The notes under the pieces were generated by a model that saw only the letters and a program-made list of their open reading frames with translations, made no database searches and was not told the origin of the DNA. From assembly GCA_040381555.1 (NCBI GenBank), contig JBEIHC010000146.1, positions 1 through 6,013 of the forward strand: DNA of 6,013 nucleotides, written 5' to 3'. The stretch's first letter is position 1. Each line of letters starts with the position of its first letter. Below, in pieces: positions 5,923 to 6,013 of this stretch. A program made the translations under genes and the position numbers. The stretch is from CANHCC01 sp040381555 (GTDB lineage Bacteria > Bacteroidota > Bacteroidia > J057 > RFSG01).

Positions 5923-6013
5923 GCCCGTCTTATCTCGATACGGCACTATGATTACTTGTGCTTTGAAATTGCCTGCGGTGCCTACTCGATATGACTATCA
6001 AAATTTTGAAGCC
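5923..6013 (+). repeat. REP-like unit, copy 3 (direct, reaches window end)
   Basis: This 91-bp unit is identical to copy 1 over its first 24 and last 43 bp. The central 24 bp are diverged, about two-thirds similar by eye with one single-base gap. It ends flush with the window at the same base where copy 1 ends, so whether the identity continues cannot be seen. Confidence 0.9.

Larger units (their letters stand above)
4718..6013. other. Gene-free, repeat-dense intergenic region
   Basis: I find no credible coding sequence here on either strand. The only long open frame (minus strand, 4861-5100) is a by-product of the 30-bp repeats and encodes a low-complexity RTGTRLRTSM repeat. From left to right the region holds a 46-bp unremarkable spacer, a 527-bp segment bounded by short inverted repeats, a group of GACCCC palindromes, and a modular island of heptamer arrays and REP-like units that continues past the window end. 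No strong intrinsic terminator is visible just after the glycosyltransferase stop. Confidence 0.85.

Overview
The window looks like chromosomal DNA of a member of the Bacteroidota. Three things suggest this. Neither complete gene pair has a convincing Shine-Dalgarno sequence. Both divergent genes have a TAnnTTTG element, the Bacteroidota -7 promoter motif, a short distance upstream of the start. The secreted protein ends in what reads as a type IX secretion (T9SS) sorting domain. No genus can be named from the sequence alone.

Left part (1-1732, minus strand): a two-gene catabolic operon. The first gene, mmsA, encodes a CoA-acylating (methyl)malonate-semialdehyde dehydrogenase. It is followed 25 bp downstream by the N-terminal 78 codons of a class III (omega-amino acid type) aminotransferase that runs off the left edge. 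Together they would convert beta-alanine or beta-aminoisobutyrate to the semialdehyde and then to acetyl-CoA or propionyl-CoA, as in pyrimidine, beta-alanine and valine breakdown.

Middle part (1733-4717): a 141-bp divergent promoter region, then two plus-strand genes 9 bp apart. The first is a secreted protein with blade motifs of the GH43-like five-bladed beta-propeller and a T9SS-type C-terminus. The second is a multi-spanning GT-C (ArnT/PMT-like) glycosyltransferase. G+C falls visibly from the 5' part of the propeller gene into its 3' end and stays low through the glycosyltransferase.

Right part (4718-6013): about 1.3 kb with no credible gene, densely packed with repeats. It holds (a) a 527-bp segment bounded by 11-bp inverted repeats starting GGCTCTTCGCA, with nested direct repeats and no transposase, probably a non-autonomous element; (b) four GACCCC/GGGGTC palindromes whose flanks make them two nested inverted pairs; (c) a modular island of a REP-like unit of about 92 bp in three copies (direct, inverted, direct), with (GAGTTAT)n arrays at its GCCCGTC end and a (CACTAAC)n array at the other. 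The third copy is cut by the window edge. No RAYT or other transposase, CRISPR array, tRNA or rRNA is visible. The repeat island is the most unusual part of the window; the genes are ordinary for the phylum.
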